DNA from: Gonapodya sp. JEL0774
Taxonomy: Eukaryota > Monoblepharomycota > Monoblepharidomycetes > Monoblepharidales > Gonapodyaceae
DNA length: 64,000 nt
Assembly (NCBI GenBank): GCA_027604505.1
Contig: JADIIX010000021.1
Span: 124,001 to 188,000 of the forward strand
Reading direction: 5' to 3'
The position numbers and the translations under genes are program-made. Below the pieces are notes generated by a model, which did no database searches, was not told the origin of the DNA, and saw only the letters and a program-made list of their open reading frames with translations. Below, in pieces: positions 11,145 through 22,345 of this stretch. The first letter of the stretch is position 1; every line of letters starts with the position of its first letter.

Positions 11145-11687
11145 ATGTCGTCTTCTGGCTACGCTCCCCTGTCGACGGGCGACAACGGTCACCCCCCGCC
11201 CACCCCGCTGCCTTGGACGACCATCCTGCTCTCCCTGGGCATCCTCATCTCCGTCGCATTCCTCGCCCCATCTGCATACTCGTTGTCCGTAGGGTTCTCC
11301 TTCTCCCAAACGGTCGTGTGCGTCCTGTGCTTGGCTGCCCTCTTTCTCTCGTGTGGAGGCCTCTACACCTGGCTCCGTGGAGAGAACCCACATCACCGAG
11401 ACCTCGTCGCATCCTACCACAGCCACGTGTTCAACTGCCTGCTCGGACTCATTGTCCTCTTCAACGCGCTGTTGAACCCAGGTTCATTCTCGGGGATCAC
11501 ACAGCTCGTCCTCGGGTCCGTCATGGTCGTCCTGGGCATCCTCGGTGGGTACTACGTCTTCCGCTCCCGGGGCGGTGCCCCAGTCAACTGGGGGGTTCCG
11601 GCAGCGTCGTCTGGAATGGGAAGAGGGTTCAGCTCCATGGCACCACCAGAGCCAAAAGGGTACAGGCTCGACGGCGGGATGGCATGA
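11145..11687 (+). CDS. four-transmembrane membrane protein, unknown family
   Basis: Single-exon frame of 180 residues. The ATG at 11145 (MSSSGYAPL) follows a pyrimidine-rich leader and is preferred over the longer frame from 10929. Four hydrophobic segments are clear: ILLSLGILISVAFLAPSAYS (~28-47), TVVCVLCLAALFLSCGGLY (~58-76), VFNCLLGLIVLFNALL (~98-113) and LVLGSVMVVLGILGGYYVF (~123-141). Polar N- and C-terminal tails are short and probably cytosolic. The topology resembles tetraspan MARVEL/DUF-type fungal membrane proteins, but no signature is seen. Function unknown. Confidence 0.65.
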   Translation: MSSSGYAPLSTGDNGHPPPTPLPWTTILLSLGILISVAFLAPSAYSLSVGFSFSQTVVCVLCLAALFLSCGGLYTWLRGENPHHRDLVASYHSHVFNCLLGLIVLFNALLNPGSFSGITQLVLGSVMVVLGILGGYYVFRSRGGAPVNWGVPAASSGMGRGFSSMAPPEPKGYRLDGGMA

Positions 11688-12300
11688 TGTGAAAGCGAAA
11701 ACCGGGTTGATCAAGGGTCTCTTGAACAGCCTTTTGGACGATCGTGGAGTTACAATGCCTCTTGTGGTCTTGTCTTGGGAACTGGGCTGTGGGAGTTTGC
11801 GGTGTTTCAAAGCTTGAGTGATTGGGAGATGGGGTCGCGCCCTTGTCGTTTGTTTCAGTTTTAGTTGTTTTCTTGTGAGACTGGGGAGTCTCTTTCTCGC
11901 ATTTGAAGCGAATGTGAATATAAACTCGTCACTCATCAACTTGCTTGAGCGAGCTCGGTTCATCCACTGCAGTTGTATGCACTAAGTACGAAGTGCACTC
12001 GTACTTCTTCTGGTGACGGAAGGCAAATGAGAAGCACTTTTTTAATTCAGACTGAACAACAAACTGTCTCTTTTGAATCGCAAGCAAAGGTCTCAACACA
12101 GACTTGTTTCTTCCCGCATTTTCAGTACAAAGACTGAACGCAAAAATGCAGACACGTGACTCCCCGTTTCGTGCATGTTTCCGTCAATTCCTTTGTTCCG
12201 TTCATGTATAAATATTTTGGATCGGGCGGGCAATCGGTCTCGAGGTTCAACCGTCCGAAAGCCGTCTATCCCGATTCTGCCCAACCCCCATCACGCCCCG
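11688..12300. other. intergenic, with TATA-like element
   Basis: No gene. Contains the downstream region of the four-TM gene and the promoter of the phosphatase gene. Confidence 0.4.
12204..12214 (+). promoter_or_regulatory. TATA-like box upstream of phosphatase gene
   Basis: TGTATAAATAT about 90 bases before the ATG at 12301, on the coding strand. Position and sequence fit a core promoter; not proven. Confidence 0.35.
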
Positions 12301-14577
12301 ATGGCCCGTCTAGCAGGTCTCGATGCCCAGCGCGCAAATCCCCAAGAAGATGGATCGGGTTTGTGGGGCCTTTATCAAGGGCTGCGAAGGAGGGTCACGG
12401 GGGAGACAAAGGGTGCGGAGACCTCGCCAGGCGGTGAGTTGCGGTGCGGTGCGGTGGTGGAAGACGGGGGCGGTGAAGGTCGATGGAGGGAAAATTTGAT
12501 TCGAAAATTGGGGAGAACGAAGGTCGTCGGTGAGACCGGCATTCATACCTCTGACCATTTCTCGTTCCTCTGATCCAGCATCCACCCCTCCACTCGTTCC
12601 ACCCCCGGCGTCCGATTCTGTGAATGAATTCGGCATGGACACGGTCTGCAATTTCAGGGATGTCCTGGCGGGGAAAGTGGGCAAGGGGGGCCGGTGAGTG
12701 GGCAATTGCGGAGCCGGTGGGAGGAGACGGAATACGCGAGCTTTCCTTGTCGAATCTGTGTCAATGGCGGAGCGGGAGTGACGGGGATTCGCTTTTGAAG
12801 CGGTGTTCTTTCGCCGTGTGAGATCTGTGAGAACGAATTTTGAAAACGAGTCGTTGTCGTGGTGGAGAGGTGATGTCTTCATACCGATTCCCGTCACACA
12901 GCCTGGTTGAACTGTGCCTACTTTATCTTCTTTTTCTGATTCTATACACTGATGTATCCTTGAACACATGGTCTTTCCCGACTCACTGCCAGAGCCCTCA
13001 CCCCCGGCCTCATCTTCCGCTCAGCAACAATGGGTAAGCAAACGAGCGTCCCCTATAGACCCAAAATGGATTCTGCGACCCTTGTCTCACACCATCGTGC
13101 ACCGTCACCACGTGACGACGTACCGTATCCTTTCGTATCGTGTCAGACATGGCCTCCGTACACGACACCAAGACCATCCTCGACGATCTGGGCGTTCGCA
13201 CCATACTGGATTTGCGGAGAAAGTGTGCATACTCGTCGCTGTTTGCTATTTCTGTCTTTGTGAATCTCTCGTCGTGTCCCGTAGAGACGAATCCGGTAGT
13301 TCTGACCTGCACAAACCCTTCCGCGTCGTCGCCAAGCCTGCCGAGGTGAGTTCCGGCGGTGGCAGGTGATTCACGATCCCCTAGTTGTTCCTACCTCTCA
13401 CTCCTCCGACCCCCAGATCAACGCCATCATCGCCTCCCTCCCAAATTCCTACACCCCGGACGAAAAACCGACTCCACCGCCACCACTCCCTCGAACGGTG
13501 TTCAAGCTCGACTTGATGTCCAAAGTCACCAGAGCGTTGATGTGGGAGATGAAGTGGTGGGAGATCGTGTGAGTGGCGTGGGAGGCGGGTGTTCGTGGTG
13601 CGGTGTGGAGTGCGGTTCAACACCACAGGAGGCGGTTCCTCATCGGCTTTCCCCGCATTTTTAGTGTGTTCATCGTCCTCATGTTGTGCTGTCTTCGAAA
13701 CGTCGCGGTGAAGTTCGCCGTGAACCGGTAAGTTCCGGTCGTTGTGCCTTTACTAGATGGTAATTGCGAATGCCCGTAACAAAATTTTCTCCCCTACCTA
13801 TCTTTGTCTTTCTTCCGTCGTCCTATGGGTAGCACGATCGTCAAGTGGGACGATAATTTGGCAGGCATGTCCAAGCGAATGATGGAAAAGTCGAGGGAGG
13901 AGATGAGGCAGGTGCGTAGGTCTGGCGTGAACCGTGCATAATAGATGAGGTATCGGCCTCACAAAGGAACAAGCACAAGGGGCCCAAACGGTTGGGAAGC
14001 AACTGCATGTGAATTTCATCGGTCGCCGGACCAAACCCCCGCCCTCCACCCCGCCCAACCCACCCAGGCCTTCCTCCTCCTCTCTTACTCCTCTACCTAC
14101 CCTCTCGTCTTCCACTGCTCCGCCGGGAAAGACCGCACAGGCCTGGTCGCACTCCTCCTCCTGACCCTCCTCGGCGTGCCCCGAGCCACGGTGCTGTGGG
14201 ACTTCCAGCGCTCCGAGCTCGAACTGGCGTCGGTTCGGTGGTTTCTCGTCGAGGAGGTGGAAAAGCAAGGACTTGGGAAGGAATGGGCCGAGGCACCGAG
14301 TTGGGTGGCCGAACGCGTGTTGGAGTACGTGGACGGGGCGTACGGTGGGGTGGAAGGGTACTTGGAGAGTATCGGTATCACCGAGGAAGATCGGGCCCGG
14401 ATCAAGGCGAACTTCACGGTCGCCGGAGTGGACGCTCGCGAACTGAAACCACCTGCCGGTCGTGGCGGGGACGTGAAGCGACGCGGGTCTGTGCCGGAGA
14501 AGGCTGCAGTGAGTGGAATCAAGGTTGGAGTCGCGGAAGAGGTGCACGAGGGAATTGGGTTGGCGGAGCAGGAGTGA
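12301..14577 (+). CDS. Y_phosphatase3-type protein phosphatase
   Basis: Putative tyrosine/phosphoinositide-type phosphatase. Exon 1 (12301-12433) and exon 2 (12579-12693) join in phase; exon 2 carries CNFRDV, the family's NFRD motif. Next come TPGLIFRSATM and, after another intron, DTKTILDDLGVRTILDLRR, which matches the family's ID.R region. A middle exon has a hydrophobic run (VFIVLMLCCLRNVAVKF). The catalytic P-loop is HCSAGKDRTG near 14115-14145, with Cys and Arg in CX5R spacing. The C-terminal ~90 residues after the catalytic domain are charged. At least six introns; middle exon edges (13360-13930) are approximate. Substrate cannot be told. Confidence 0.85.
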
Positions 14578-14624
14578 GAAACGGGGGGTAGGGGGAGGAG
14601 GAGCGGGTGGGGTGGGTTGGGAGG

Positions 14625-15060
14625 GTGTACTTGTGCAAGATGGGTTCTGTCCTCGTGCGTAAGGTTAAATAAGAGTTGGGGCGACGTCGGAAAGTTGGAA
14701 TGTGGACCCAGGCTGTCGTGATGGCGGAACACTGACCCATCCGCGTTTTTGGTGTCATCAAATCATTTTTATGAGCTACCGTCTTATGTAATTCGGTACC
14801 TCCTCGCACAAAACGTCAAGAAAATGAACAGAGTCTTTGAAACAGCCATTTGTCGAGACTCCAGCACTCTGGAGGCCCTTGCACTCGTATCGGGGGTATT
14901 CATTCTCACATATAATCCAGAAAAGAACCACAAAAGAAAGAAATACGAATATCAATGCGCGATTGTTTTCACAGAGTGTGAAAAAAAAAAGAGCAAAATT
15001 CGCACGATAATCATATGTACTCACGACGCCCCTCCCCCACCCGCCCCCCCCGTGTTCATT
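14625..15060 (+). repeat. dispersed repeat A, copy 1
   Basis: About 400 bases in the same orientation as copy 2 at 17938-18312. Shared blocks in the same order include AATAAGAGTTGGG, GTGTCATCAAATCATT, ACCGTCTT.TGT.ATTCGGT, CAGAAAAG..., ACAGAGTGTG and CCCGTGTTCAT. By eye similarity is roughly 70% with indels. It begins just past the stop of the phosphatase gene. Confidence 0.75.
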
Positions 15061-15988
15061 GACTGCGAGACATGGCAGGGAGGATGGAACGCATGTGGAA
15101 TGTTTGAATTCCTGTCTTCCCGTGCCCCGAGGGATCTTCCGCCGATGGAAATTTCGCGTTAGCAGACACTGCGACGACGCCGCTGCTGGACCATCAAACA
15201 TCAACAATCCATCCACGCCTCGAAAGGGACGTCTTCCAGTTCTTGGCAGTCACCTTTCAGTACAAGACAACGCTTCTTCCGACCCTCGCCTTATCCGTAA
15301 CTGCAACCTATAGCGCACTTGGACTTCAGTGTGTGGACATGCAAGTGGGTTGGTTCGTGGGACGTTGACGTACCAGGTGGCGTAGTCATCGCTTTCTTCC
15401 GTCTTCGAATTCTACACTACCTTTGAATCGGCCACACCCAAAGTTGACTCTATCTACATCCTGCTCCATGTATGCGGCCGGTGCTCTCGTCACCCCACAC
15501 AGACATTGTCTTTGCTTGTCCTTTCAACCAGGGCTGTAAACTCGAGGTGCTGTTTGGGTATAGCACAAAGGCTGGAGCGCGGGCGGGGGGGAGAACCGGT
15601 GGCCAGGGTGGTGGATGTTTCTGAACAGTCTCGTTGCTGGCGTTGCCCTCCTCCCCCCCTCAAAAAAACGCGATTCCAGCGCGACCGTGACACCCCTGCA
15701 CCACTCCACGACAACAACCAGGAGTTCACACAACACTCGTTATTCACTGCGACGGCCGATGCGTGAGGCGATCTCTTTGTTCCCCGCACCGAGGCAGTCG
15801 AGTGATGATGGGATGGTTTTGGCACGTGCACGACGTCACGGTGGCAGAACTTGATACTCCCTTAAAATCTCCTTTCCCCCACCTCCCCTTTTCCCCCCTT
15901 CCCTTCTATTAAAACAAATATAAACAAATATATAACATGAAATACTTTGATGATCACGGAACTGCTACTGCTACAACCTTCCCCTCTT
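15061..15988. other. intergenic, no gene recognised
   Basis: Open frames here are short and without motifs. It ends in an AT-rich run (about 15905-15940) that likely belongs to the 3' region of the minus-strand lipase gene. Confidence 0.4.
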
Positions 15989-17648
15989 TCAATCGTCATC
16001 GAGCTCATAGCCCTTCAGAAGAGCAAATCGAGACTCCCACAACTTATTTTCATCGGTCATATTGCGAAGACTTGGTGCACAAGGGTTGAGCATTCCGAGT
16101 GGTGTGAAGACCTGACACGTGAGCCCGTTCCCCCAAGCGATGTAGTTATTTCGATCGGGCCACTTTTTCACCTTCCTATACCCCTCCGTAGCAGCAATCT
16201 CCGAGATCTTTTGGCAAGAGTGCTGTCGCAAAGTGTGCTTCATGAGTGATGTCCATGCAGAACTCGACATGGCCGTCGGTGCCAGCGCGCCGATACTCTG
16301 GAACACCGCTGGTGCATCCCGCACTCCACTCCATACACTCCATACCCCGCATACGGACGTGAAAGCTACAGATGCGTACGCACTCGCAGTAGGGATAATC
16401 CCAGCTGCTGCTGCGGCCCTTTTGGTCGCTTCTTCGGAAAGACCCAAGAGCTCAACGTTTGTGACCAGGGCCTTGACCGCGGAACCTGTACTTTCTGCTG
16501 CAATATCAAGCGCCACTTGAGTGTCCTTCAACGGGTTCATCGAAAAAATTTTCCGCACGATTTGCGCTGCGGTTCCGACCGGACGGGGGTTACTTTCAGC
16601 GATGTGTGCCCCGATTTCCAAAGTTCGTTTAGCATTTCGGTACTCCGCAAGGCTGTGGCTGAACCGGTCTGCGACGACCATATGACCATTATCCACCGCC
16701 TTTTGACCTAGATGCCACATCGTAAGGTAGATGCCAACGTTTGTGAGCGAAATGGCGTTGAACAGAGTGCATGTTGCGGCTGCAACCGCAGCAGGTCCAG
16801 CGTAAACCACTCCGGTACCTGCTGCAATGGTGTGAGCCGCTGTAAGGCCCAGACAATTGGCCGTGTGCCACCAGGTGGTGCTGTCAATGTGTGGGACGCT
16901 TATTTGACGTATCTCGCCGACCTGCAGGGGAACGTAAATTCAGTGCGTACGCCATGCGACCCACGAGATCAATCACAGTCACGTTGTGGGGGCCCCCGTA
17001 AATACCTGGGGGTGGAGAATATTGACAATGTTTGGTCGCGCAAGGTAGTTGACGCAGTTGTGTTGAAGCCACGCGACCTCATCAGGGTCGGCGACGCCGC
17101 CTCCCACACCAGGATTGTCCACTGCCACCACTTGCATTCGAAAGGTGGCTCCAACAAGACTTGCCATGGCTGCCCCGAGCGAATGGCCCGTGACGGCAAC
17201 AACTCGGTTCAAGAAACTAGACGTGAATGGGGACATGATCTTTCTGACCGCCGCTCTGATTGCGTGGTGAGTGGATCCAAGTTGAGACGCCAAATCGGTT
17301 TGTAAGTCATCAAAGGAACGTATTTTCTTGATGGCGTCCTCTGTCATGGCGGGACGCTGGCCCAATGCAAGTCCCAAGTCCGACAGCATGTTGAGCAACC
17401 CCGCTCGTTCCCCGAAACGCAACCACCACGTCCCCCCCTCCCGTCAGAAACGCCCAAAAGCCACTCTGAACTCGCTCGTAGAGAACAACACGAACGTCCC
17501 AGGTGTTGTGAGCCTCGATGATGCGAAGTACTTTCCATTCGTTGCCTCGGATATTGATGGTGGATCCCTCCACGAGGTCGGTCGCGTAAACGTGGCTGGA
17601 GAGTTGAATGCAGGTGAGATGCAGTTCTGGAACTGCGATTGGCGCCAT
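15989..17648 (-). CDS. class 3 lipase-like alpha/beta hydrolase with frame breaks
   Basis: Start at 17648 (MAPIAVPEL). The lipase-3 oxyanion region VVVAFRGTS is followed by the nucleophile elbow VTGHSLGAAMASL (about 17160-17200) and an acidic residue in VVAVDNPG. The frame must shift three times by one base, each time in a homopolymer: one base too many in CCCC 17399-17402, one too few in GGGGG 17008-17012 and one too many in AAA 16936-16938. With those, the protein reads on through STTWWHTANC to a ~270-residue C-terminal part with hydrophobic segments (AAVAAATCTLFNAISL) and ends KGYELDDD. Either a pseudogene or, more likely, consensus errors next to an assembly gap. Substrate unknown. Confidence 0.65.
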
Positions 17649-17937
17649 GAAGTGCGTTTTGAGTTTTGCCGACCAAATTAACCTTTGGGGTTTGGGGGGG
17701 GGGGGGGGGGNNNNNNNNNNCACCTCCGCTCGTGCGTGGCATGCGTCTCTTTCTCTCCTCCCTTTTCCCCTTGCCCTGCCCCGGGGGCCGCCGGGGGGGC
17801 TGCCGTGGGGGGGGGCGGGTTAGGATCGTGTGGCGTAGACCTTCAAGGGGTTTGGGGTTTGGCGTCGTTTAATTTCATACACAATATCATATGTCACGAC
17901 ACACGGGGAAGTACGGGGATGCAGGGGGATGCAGGGG
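17649..17937. other. sequence around assembly gap
   Basis: Contains a 17-base G run, ten Ns and G-rich low-complexity DNA. No gene can be called here. Confidence 0.6.
17694..17720. other. poly-G run and N gap
   Basis: Seventeen G at 17694-17710, then ten N at 17711-17720. This is an assembly gap of unknown true size, so the upstream region of the lipase gene and the link to repeat A copy 2 are not certain. Confidence 0.95.
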
Positions 17938-17942
17938 GATGT
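17915..17942 (+). repeat. short tandem repeat GATGCAGGGG
   Basis: Two to three tandem units of about 11 bases at the edge of repeat A copy 2. Confidence 0.7.
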
Positions 17943-18312
17943 AATACCTGTGCAAGGTGGCAGTCCAGATGGTTTGTATGGTTTGTCCTCGTGTAATGTT
18001 GAATAAGAGTTGGGCGCAGTCGCAACTTTTCAATGTCGACGCTTGGTGTTCGTGACGGTGCAACAGTGGCCCCATCCACGTTTTTTGTGTCATCAAATCA
18101 TTCATTTGTGACGAGTTACCGTCTTGTGTTATTCGGTGCTTCGTGCGCAACAAAGTTAAGAAAATTCGTTCGGGGTAATTTCCGGGTATAATTTCTCACG
18201 TACAATTCCAGAAAAGGCAAGAAATTCGAATATAAATGCGAGACTTTTTTACAGAGTGTGTGCAAAAAATGATACGAGGGGGCTCACCACGCACCACGCC
18301 CGTGTTCATGCC
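17938..18312 (+). repeat. dispersed repeat A, copy 2
   Basis: Partner of 14625-15060 in direct orientation, about 3.3 kb apart, just past the assembly gap. See copy 1 for shared blocks. No protein shared by both copies is evident. Confidence 0.75.
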
Positions 18313-18905
18313 CCGTCCCCATCCCCCCTCGCGAGAAACCAAAGGTCGCTGTGCCATGCAATGCTTTTGGGTGGTGCAAATCTCGACCCGACCTCTGAGA
18401 CTCTCCACTGCACCTCGCTTCCACGCTGGATCCGTCGTGCACCACTATCCACCACCTTCCTCTCTCCCGCAATACCCCCTATCTATCATACAACCGGCCA
18501 GCCCACACGCGCGGCCATCATCCGCACCAGCCCGCAGCGCACCTGCTGCACCCACGATTCCCACACCGGTCACCAACCGTCCAACTGTTCGTTGACACGG
18601 TTCGGTTACTACCGTTGGACGAGGTGTACTTGGTGCAGTGCGGGTGTGTAGCGGGGTGGCCGCGCCCGAGTTGGCGGTGGGGTGCGGATTGTGCTAGCGG
18701 TTGGTTGGAGGACCTCGGCAGCAACAGTACCAGAATACCATTCAGAGCCAGCACCGCGATTGGGACCACGAGAGTCTCCATCCCGAGTCCCAGCAGCTCA
18801 CGAATCCCATCCGATTCCATCTGGCCAGATGAGTAGCGTCACCATGTTCCATATCGCCTCATCATCCTTGAGCAAACCCCAACACATCCCCCGTCGACCC
18901 ATCCC
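18313..18905. other. intergenic, no gene recognised
   Basis: A minus-strand open frame at 18518-18820 has one hydrophobic stretch (LVVPIAVLALNGILVLLL) but no recognisable domain and no stop-free partner exon; I do not call it. Confidence 0.35.
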
Positions 18906-20849
18906 TCATTCCCTCCTCGCCACTCTCCCCGCACGTGCCGGGCCACCTCCACGTCCACCTCCAGCTCCCGCACCCCCACCACGGGGGGCACCTGCTCCGG
19001 ACATGCCGCCGACCCCGCGAGGAGAGGGCCGAACCGGACGAGACGACGATCTGAGCGGAGACGATGTCACAGAGATGGGATCGGGAGCAGCCGGTTGAAT
19101 TTTGAGACGGGCTCTGCCGGCGGGGGAGAGGGTAGTGGAGGTGGATGTGGATGCGGGTTTCGCGCGCGTGGTGGGCCGGCGGTCGGATTTCGAGGCGGAT
19201 CGGGTGAGTCGCGAGAGTGGGGTGGGACGGGGGGGTAGTGGGTGTGTGGGTGGAGAGGTGGATGTGGACTTGGATGAGCTGGGCGAGGGTGTGGTGGGTG
19301 TGAGGAGGTTGCCTTTGGAGGGGGTGGGGGTGACGGTGGTGGCAGGGGCAGTGATGGCCGGTGCTGGAGGTGGTTTGGAAACGGGATTGGGTTGTGCGGT
19401 GCTTGGTGTAGGAACGGACGTGGACGTGCGCGCACGGGATGCCGCAACGCCGACCGAGCCCGACGGAGGTGCGACGAGCACACCAGCCGCCACGGACACG
19501 GGTTTTGCCGACACGTGAGCATACGACTGCTGCTGCGTGGTGGACGCCGGCGCCGCGGTCTTCGCTGTGGTGGTCAAGACCGCAGGGGTCGCTGTCATTA
19601 TCTTGGCGGACACGGTGGTGGTGGTGGTGGACAAGGTGGTGGTGGTGGTGGACGCGGCAAACTCGGGAAACTCGTGGTAGAGGAAGGAAGGCAAGGGCTG
19701 GTACGACGCCAAAGGTGGAGTCGATGCGGATTTGATGGCGGCGTGGATGGCGGCGACGAGTGTGGCCTTTGAGGGGGATTGGGGACGGGGTTTGTGGATT
19801 GCGAGGGTGGAGGAGGGGGAGGAGGGGGACAATGGAGGGCTGCGACGGGTGAGGGCATGGCGCTGCAAAGAGGATGCGAGAGTGGTTTTTGTTGGGGTGG
19901 TGCGGATGGGACCACCGCCGACGGGGTAGGTGTCTGTTCGCGGGACTGTTGCAGTTTGGGAGGTGGAGAGAGTGTGTGTGGGAGGGTGAATGGGAGGGTG
20001 AGCACGAACAGCCGTTTGGGGTCGCAATGATGCGTGAGCGGAGGCGGAAATTGGAGGTCGTTGAGTTGACGGTGTGCCAGGTTCCGGTACCGGCTGACCA
20101 GGTGTCCGTGCTGCCCCTGCCACTGTTACTGCCCCCGCCACCGACGCCGTCGCCACCACGACTCTGGCGCGAGCGTCTGCAGCAGCTCTCTTGACTACTT
20201 TGGACCTCTCCAACTCGGCCAATTTCCTTTTCAGCAGATCCTTTTTTTGTGCCACAAGAAGGAGTTGCTCCGACCTGGAGGGTTCGGCCGGCGGCTGAAG
20301 ATGCGCAGGAACGTAGACTGGAAAACCTTCGTCATCTTCGTCGTCTTCGTCGTCGTCGAAATGGATTATCAGCGGGGGGTCGGCAAGAGGCAGATTGAGG
20401 TGGGCGCGGAGTCTGGAACGCCAGCTAGGCGGGTGCGAAGAGTGCGCGCTGGAATTGGCGCTGCTGTACGGGTGAAACAGACGTGTTGGCGAGTGCCGTG
20501 TTGGGTTCACGGGACCACACAGCGCTGGGAGTGGGGTTGACGGAGGGCTGGACGGAGAAGAGACCGCGACGGCCGCCACCTCCACCACCGGGCCCGATCG
20601 CCCCCCCGCCGTCGAGACTGCGGCAACAGCGGTCTCTGTGGATTCGATTTGTGCGAATTCTGGGCTGGAAAGGACGGAAATAACGGGCATCGGTGGGGTC
20701 GTTGGCCGGTCAGACGGCAGCTGTACCGGCACCGGCACGGGCACAGGATCGAGTCTCTCCCGCAAAAGTGGAAATTCCGATGATGAGAATAATGCCGGTG
20801 CGAAGGTCGAGCTCGACCCGGACGCCGTCTTGGCTCTTCGCCTGTTCAT
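18906..20849 (-). CDS. long disordered Ser/Thr/Pro-rich protein
   Basis: One uninterrupted 647-codon frame. Nearly all of it is low-complexity: Pro-Val repeats near residue 35, an acidic block FDDDEDDEDDEGF near 165, then a short predicted coiled coil VAQKKDLLKRKLAELERSK. Long Ala/Thr/Ser/Pro stretches follow, including poly-Thr encoded by the GGT/GTG microsatellite at about 19612-19655, and a Gly/Arg-rich RGG-type tail. The acidic block, coiled coil and RGG tail are compatible with a nucleic-acid-associated protein, but no domain is recognised. In GC-rich DNA an open frame of this length can partly arise from composition, so reality as a gene is probable, not certain. Confidence 0.5.
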   Translation of the reverse strand: MNRRRAKTASGSSSTFAPALFSSSEFPLLRERLDPVPVPVPVQLPSDRPTTPPMPVISVLSSPEFAQIESTETAVAAVSTAGGRSGPVVEVAAVAVSSPSSPPSTPLPALCGPVNPTRHSPTRLFHPYSSANSSAHSSHPPSWRSRLRAHLNLPLADPPLIIHFDDDEDDEDDEGFPVYVPAHLQPPAEPSRSEQLLLVAQKKDLLKRKLAELERSKVVKRAAADARARVVVATASVAGAVTVAGAARTPGQPVPEPGTPSTQRPPISASAHASLRPQTAVRAHPPIHPPTHTLSTSQTATVPRTDTYPVGGGPIRTTPTKTTLASSLQRHALTRRSPPLSPSSPSSTLAIHKPRPQSPSKATLVAAIHAAIKSASTPPLASYQPLPSFLYHEFPEFAASTTTTTLSTTTTTVSAKIMTATPAVLTTTAKTAAPASTTQQQSYAHVSAKPVSVAAGVLVAPPSGSVGVAASRARTSTSVPTPSTAQPNPVSKPPPAPAITAPATTVTPTPSKGNLLTPTTPSPSSSKSTSTSPPTHPLPPRPTPLSRLTRSASKSDRRPTTRAKPASTSTSTTLSPAGRARLKIQPAAPDPISVTSSPLRSSSRPVRPSPRGVGGMSGAGAPRGGGAGAGGGRGGGPARAGRVARRE

Positions 20850-21081
20850 GAGTTTCTGGTTGAATCTCTGAGATGGCGACCAAGGACTTTTGTATGCCCA
20901 TCACCCAACTTCGCAATTATCCCAATTAAGCGGCAAACAGGCAGAATGACAGAGCGAATGCCATTTGCCAGGATATTTCTTCAAAGTACAATTCTGTATG
21001 GCTGAGCTGTTCCCGCCGTCATTGGTTCGGCAGAAGATTAACAAGGATACATGAAACCCGAAAGATAAACGCTCGGAGAAA
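20850..21081. other. intergenic flank of foldback element
   Basis: No gene seen. Confidence 0.4.
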
Positions 21082-21705
21082 GACGCTCAAATATGTCTTC
21101 ATTGTACTCTTCTATTCTATATGCTGTTCCCCTCTATTAATCATACACCAACAAACTGTATAATGTAAGGCGAGCCTTTAGCCGTCACACCCGTCCATGA
21201 AAGAACGAGCGCGACGTTTCCAGGGTGCGCGCGTGGACGCCGCTCGCCAATGGCACCCCGTCCTGCGTATCCTCGGTCCCGCGTCTCCTCAATCCTGCGG
21301 TTCCTCAGTCCCGACCAGCGCCCCCCATCCTGATGGCGACGTGCTCCGACGCACGCGGTGGGATGGTCTCCTGTCAGGACAGGGCAGACCCCAGGGTAGG
21401 GAACACAGGGTCCTCCCGCCGTAGCCTGGAATTGACCACCCACAGTTCCCTCCGACGGGAATGGCCATGTTACACTCACGTAAGCTATCAATACATGTGG
21501 ACTTGATTGGAGTCGCATACGAGGGTCCGGCGGCGGTCTCGCGGTCTGGGCGCGGTTTGGCGCAGTTCGAGGTGGGTGAACCTAGGAACGCCAGAACGGC
21601 AAGCTGCAGGACGACCGAAGCCAAACGCGCGCTCTCTTACCGTTGGCGTCTGAGCTTCATAGTCGCGCTTTGTTGAAGTTCCGGTTTGTCAAATTATTGA
21701 TCAGA
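21082..21705 (+). repeat. left inverted arm of foldback element
   Basis: Reverse complement of 22346-22979. GC-rich in its middle and AT-rich at the outer ~100 bases. Confidence 0.8.
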
Positions 21706-22139
21706 TGGGCAGAACGGGCAAGCGATGGGGCGAAGTTCAACATTATAATAGAAGAATAGTTGCGTACCATAAATTGGGTACACATAACGTGAACACAATA
21801 AAACACTGTTTTGTATCAGCATTCCTTGTTATGGCTACGTTTCTACATTATGAAAAATTCAAATTGCTGTTCGTTGATTACACGCCACGGATTGTGGCCG
21901 TTTGGAGCTCGAGTTTGTGCTCCCGACAACTGGACCGCACGACATTGTACAAAGAACTGCACCTACCTTCTATGACATTGTTATTGCTTGGGAAGGCGCA
22001 AAGCACGCCGATTATCGGACGTGTTGGCGTGTTTGGCACTCACTGTTCTCGAGCGGGAACCCGGAGGGAGGTCGGCGTGGTGGTATCAGGCTTTGCTGTT
22101 GGAGTAACATCTGATGATATACGACACAGTGCTCACAAG

Positions 22140-22315
22140 TCACAATTCAGAGTTCAGTGTGTTGGGTCAGGGTTCAGTGCACGGAGGTCAGACTTCAGTG
22201 TGTCGGGTTCTGCAGAGTTCAGTGAGTGTAATAGGTCAGACTTCAGTACATAGGTCAGAGTCAATTTATTTAGGTCAGATTTCAGTGAGTTGGGGTCAGA
22301 CTTCAGTATCTTGCT
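22140..22315 (+). repeat. degenerate tandem array of GGTCAGACTTCAGT units
   Basis: About eight units of 18-25 bases with core GGTCAGACTTCAGT, varying as GGTCAGGGTTCAGTG, GGTCAGATTTCAGTG and GGGTCAGACTTCAGT. It lies in the interior, close to the right arm. Subterminal arrays of this type can bind a transposase. Confidence 0.75.
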
Positions 22316-22345
22316 TCTTGTATTGTCCTTCCCTTGCTTGCCTGT

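Noticed and set aside
18518-18820. Minus ORF with one hydrophobic stretch resembling part of FEX
   Set aside because: Similarity is only composition (Gly/Ala/Val); no FCG motif.
19102-20540. Several plus-strand ORFs rich in Gly/Arg
   Set aside because: Mirror the Pro/Thr/Ser-rich minus-strand frame at 18906-20849; composition artefacts.
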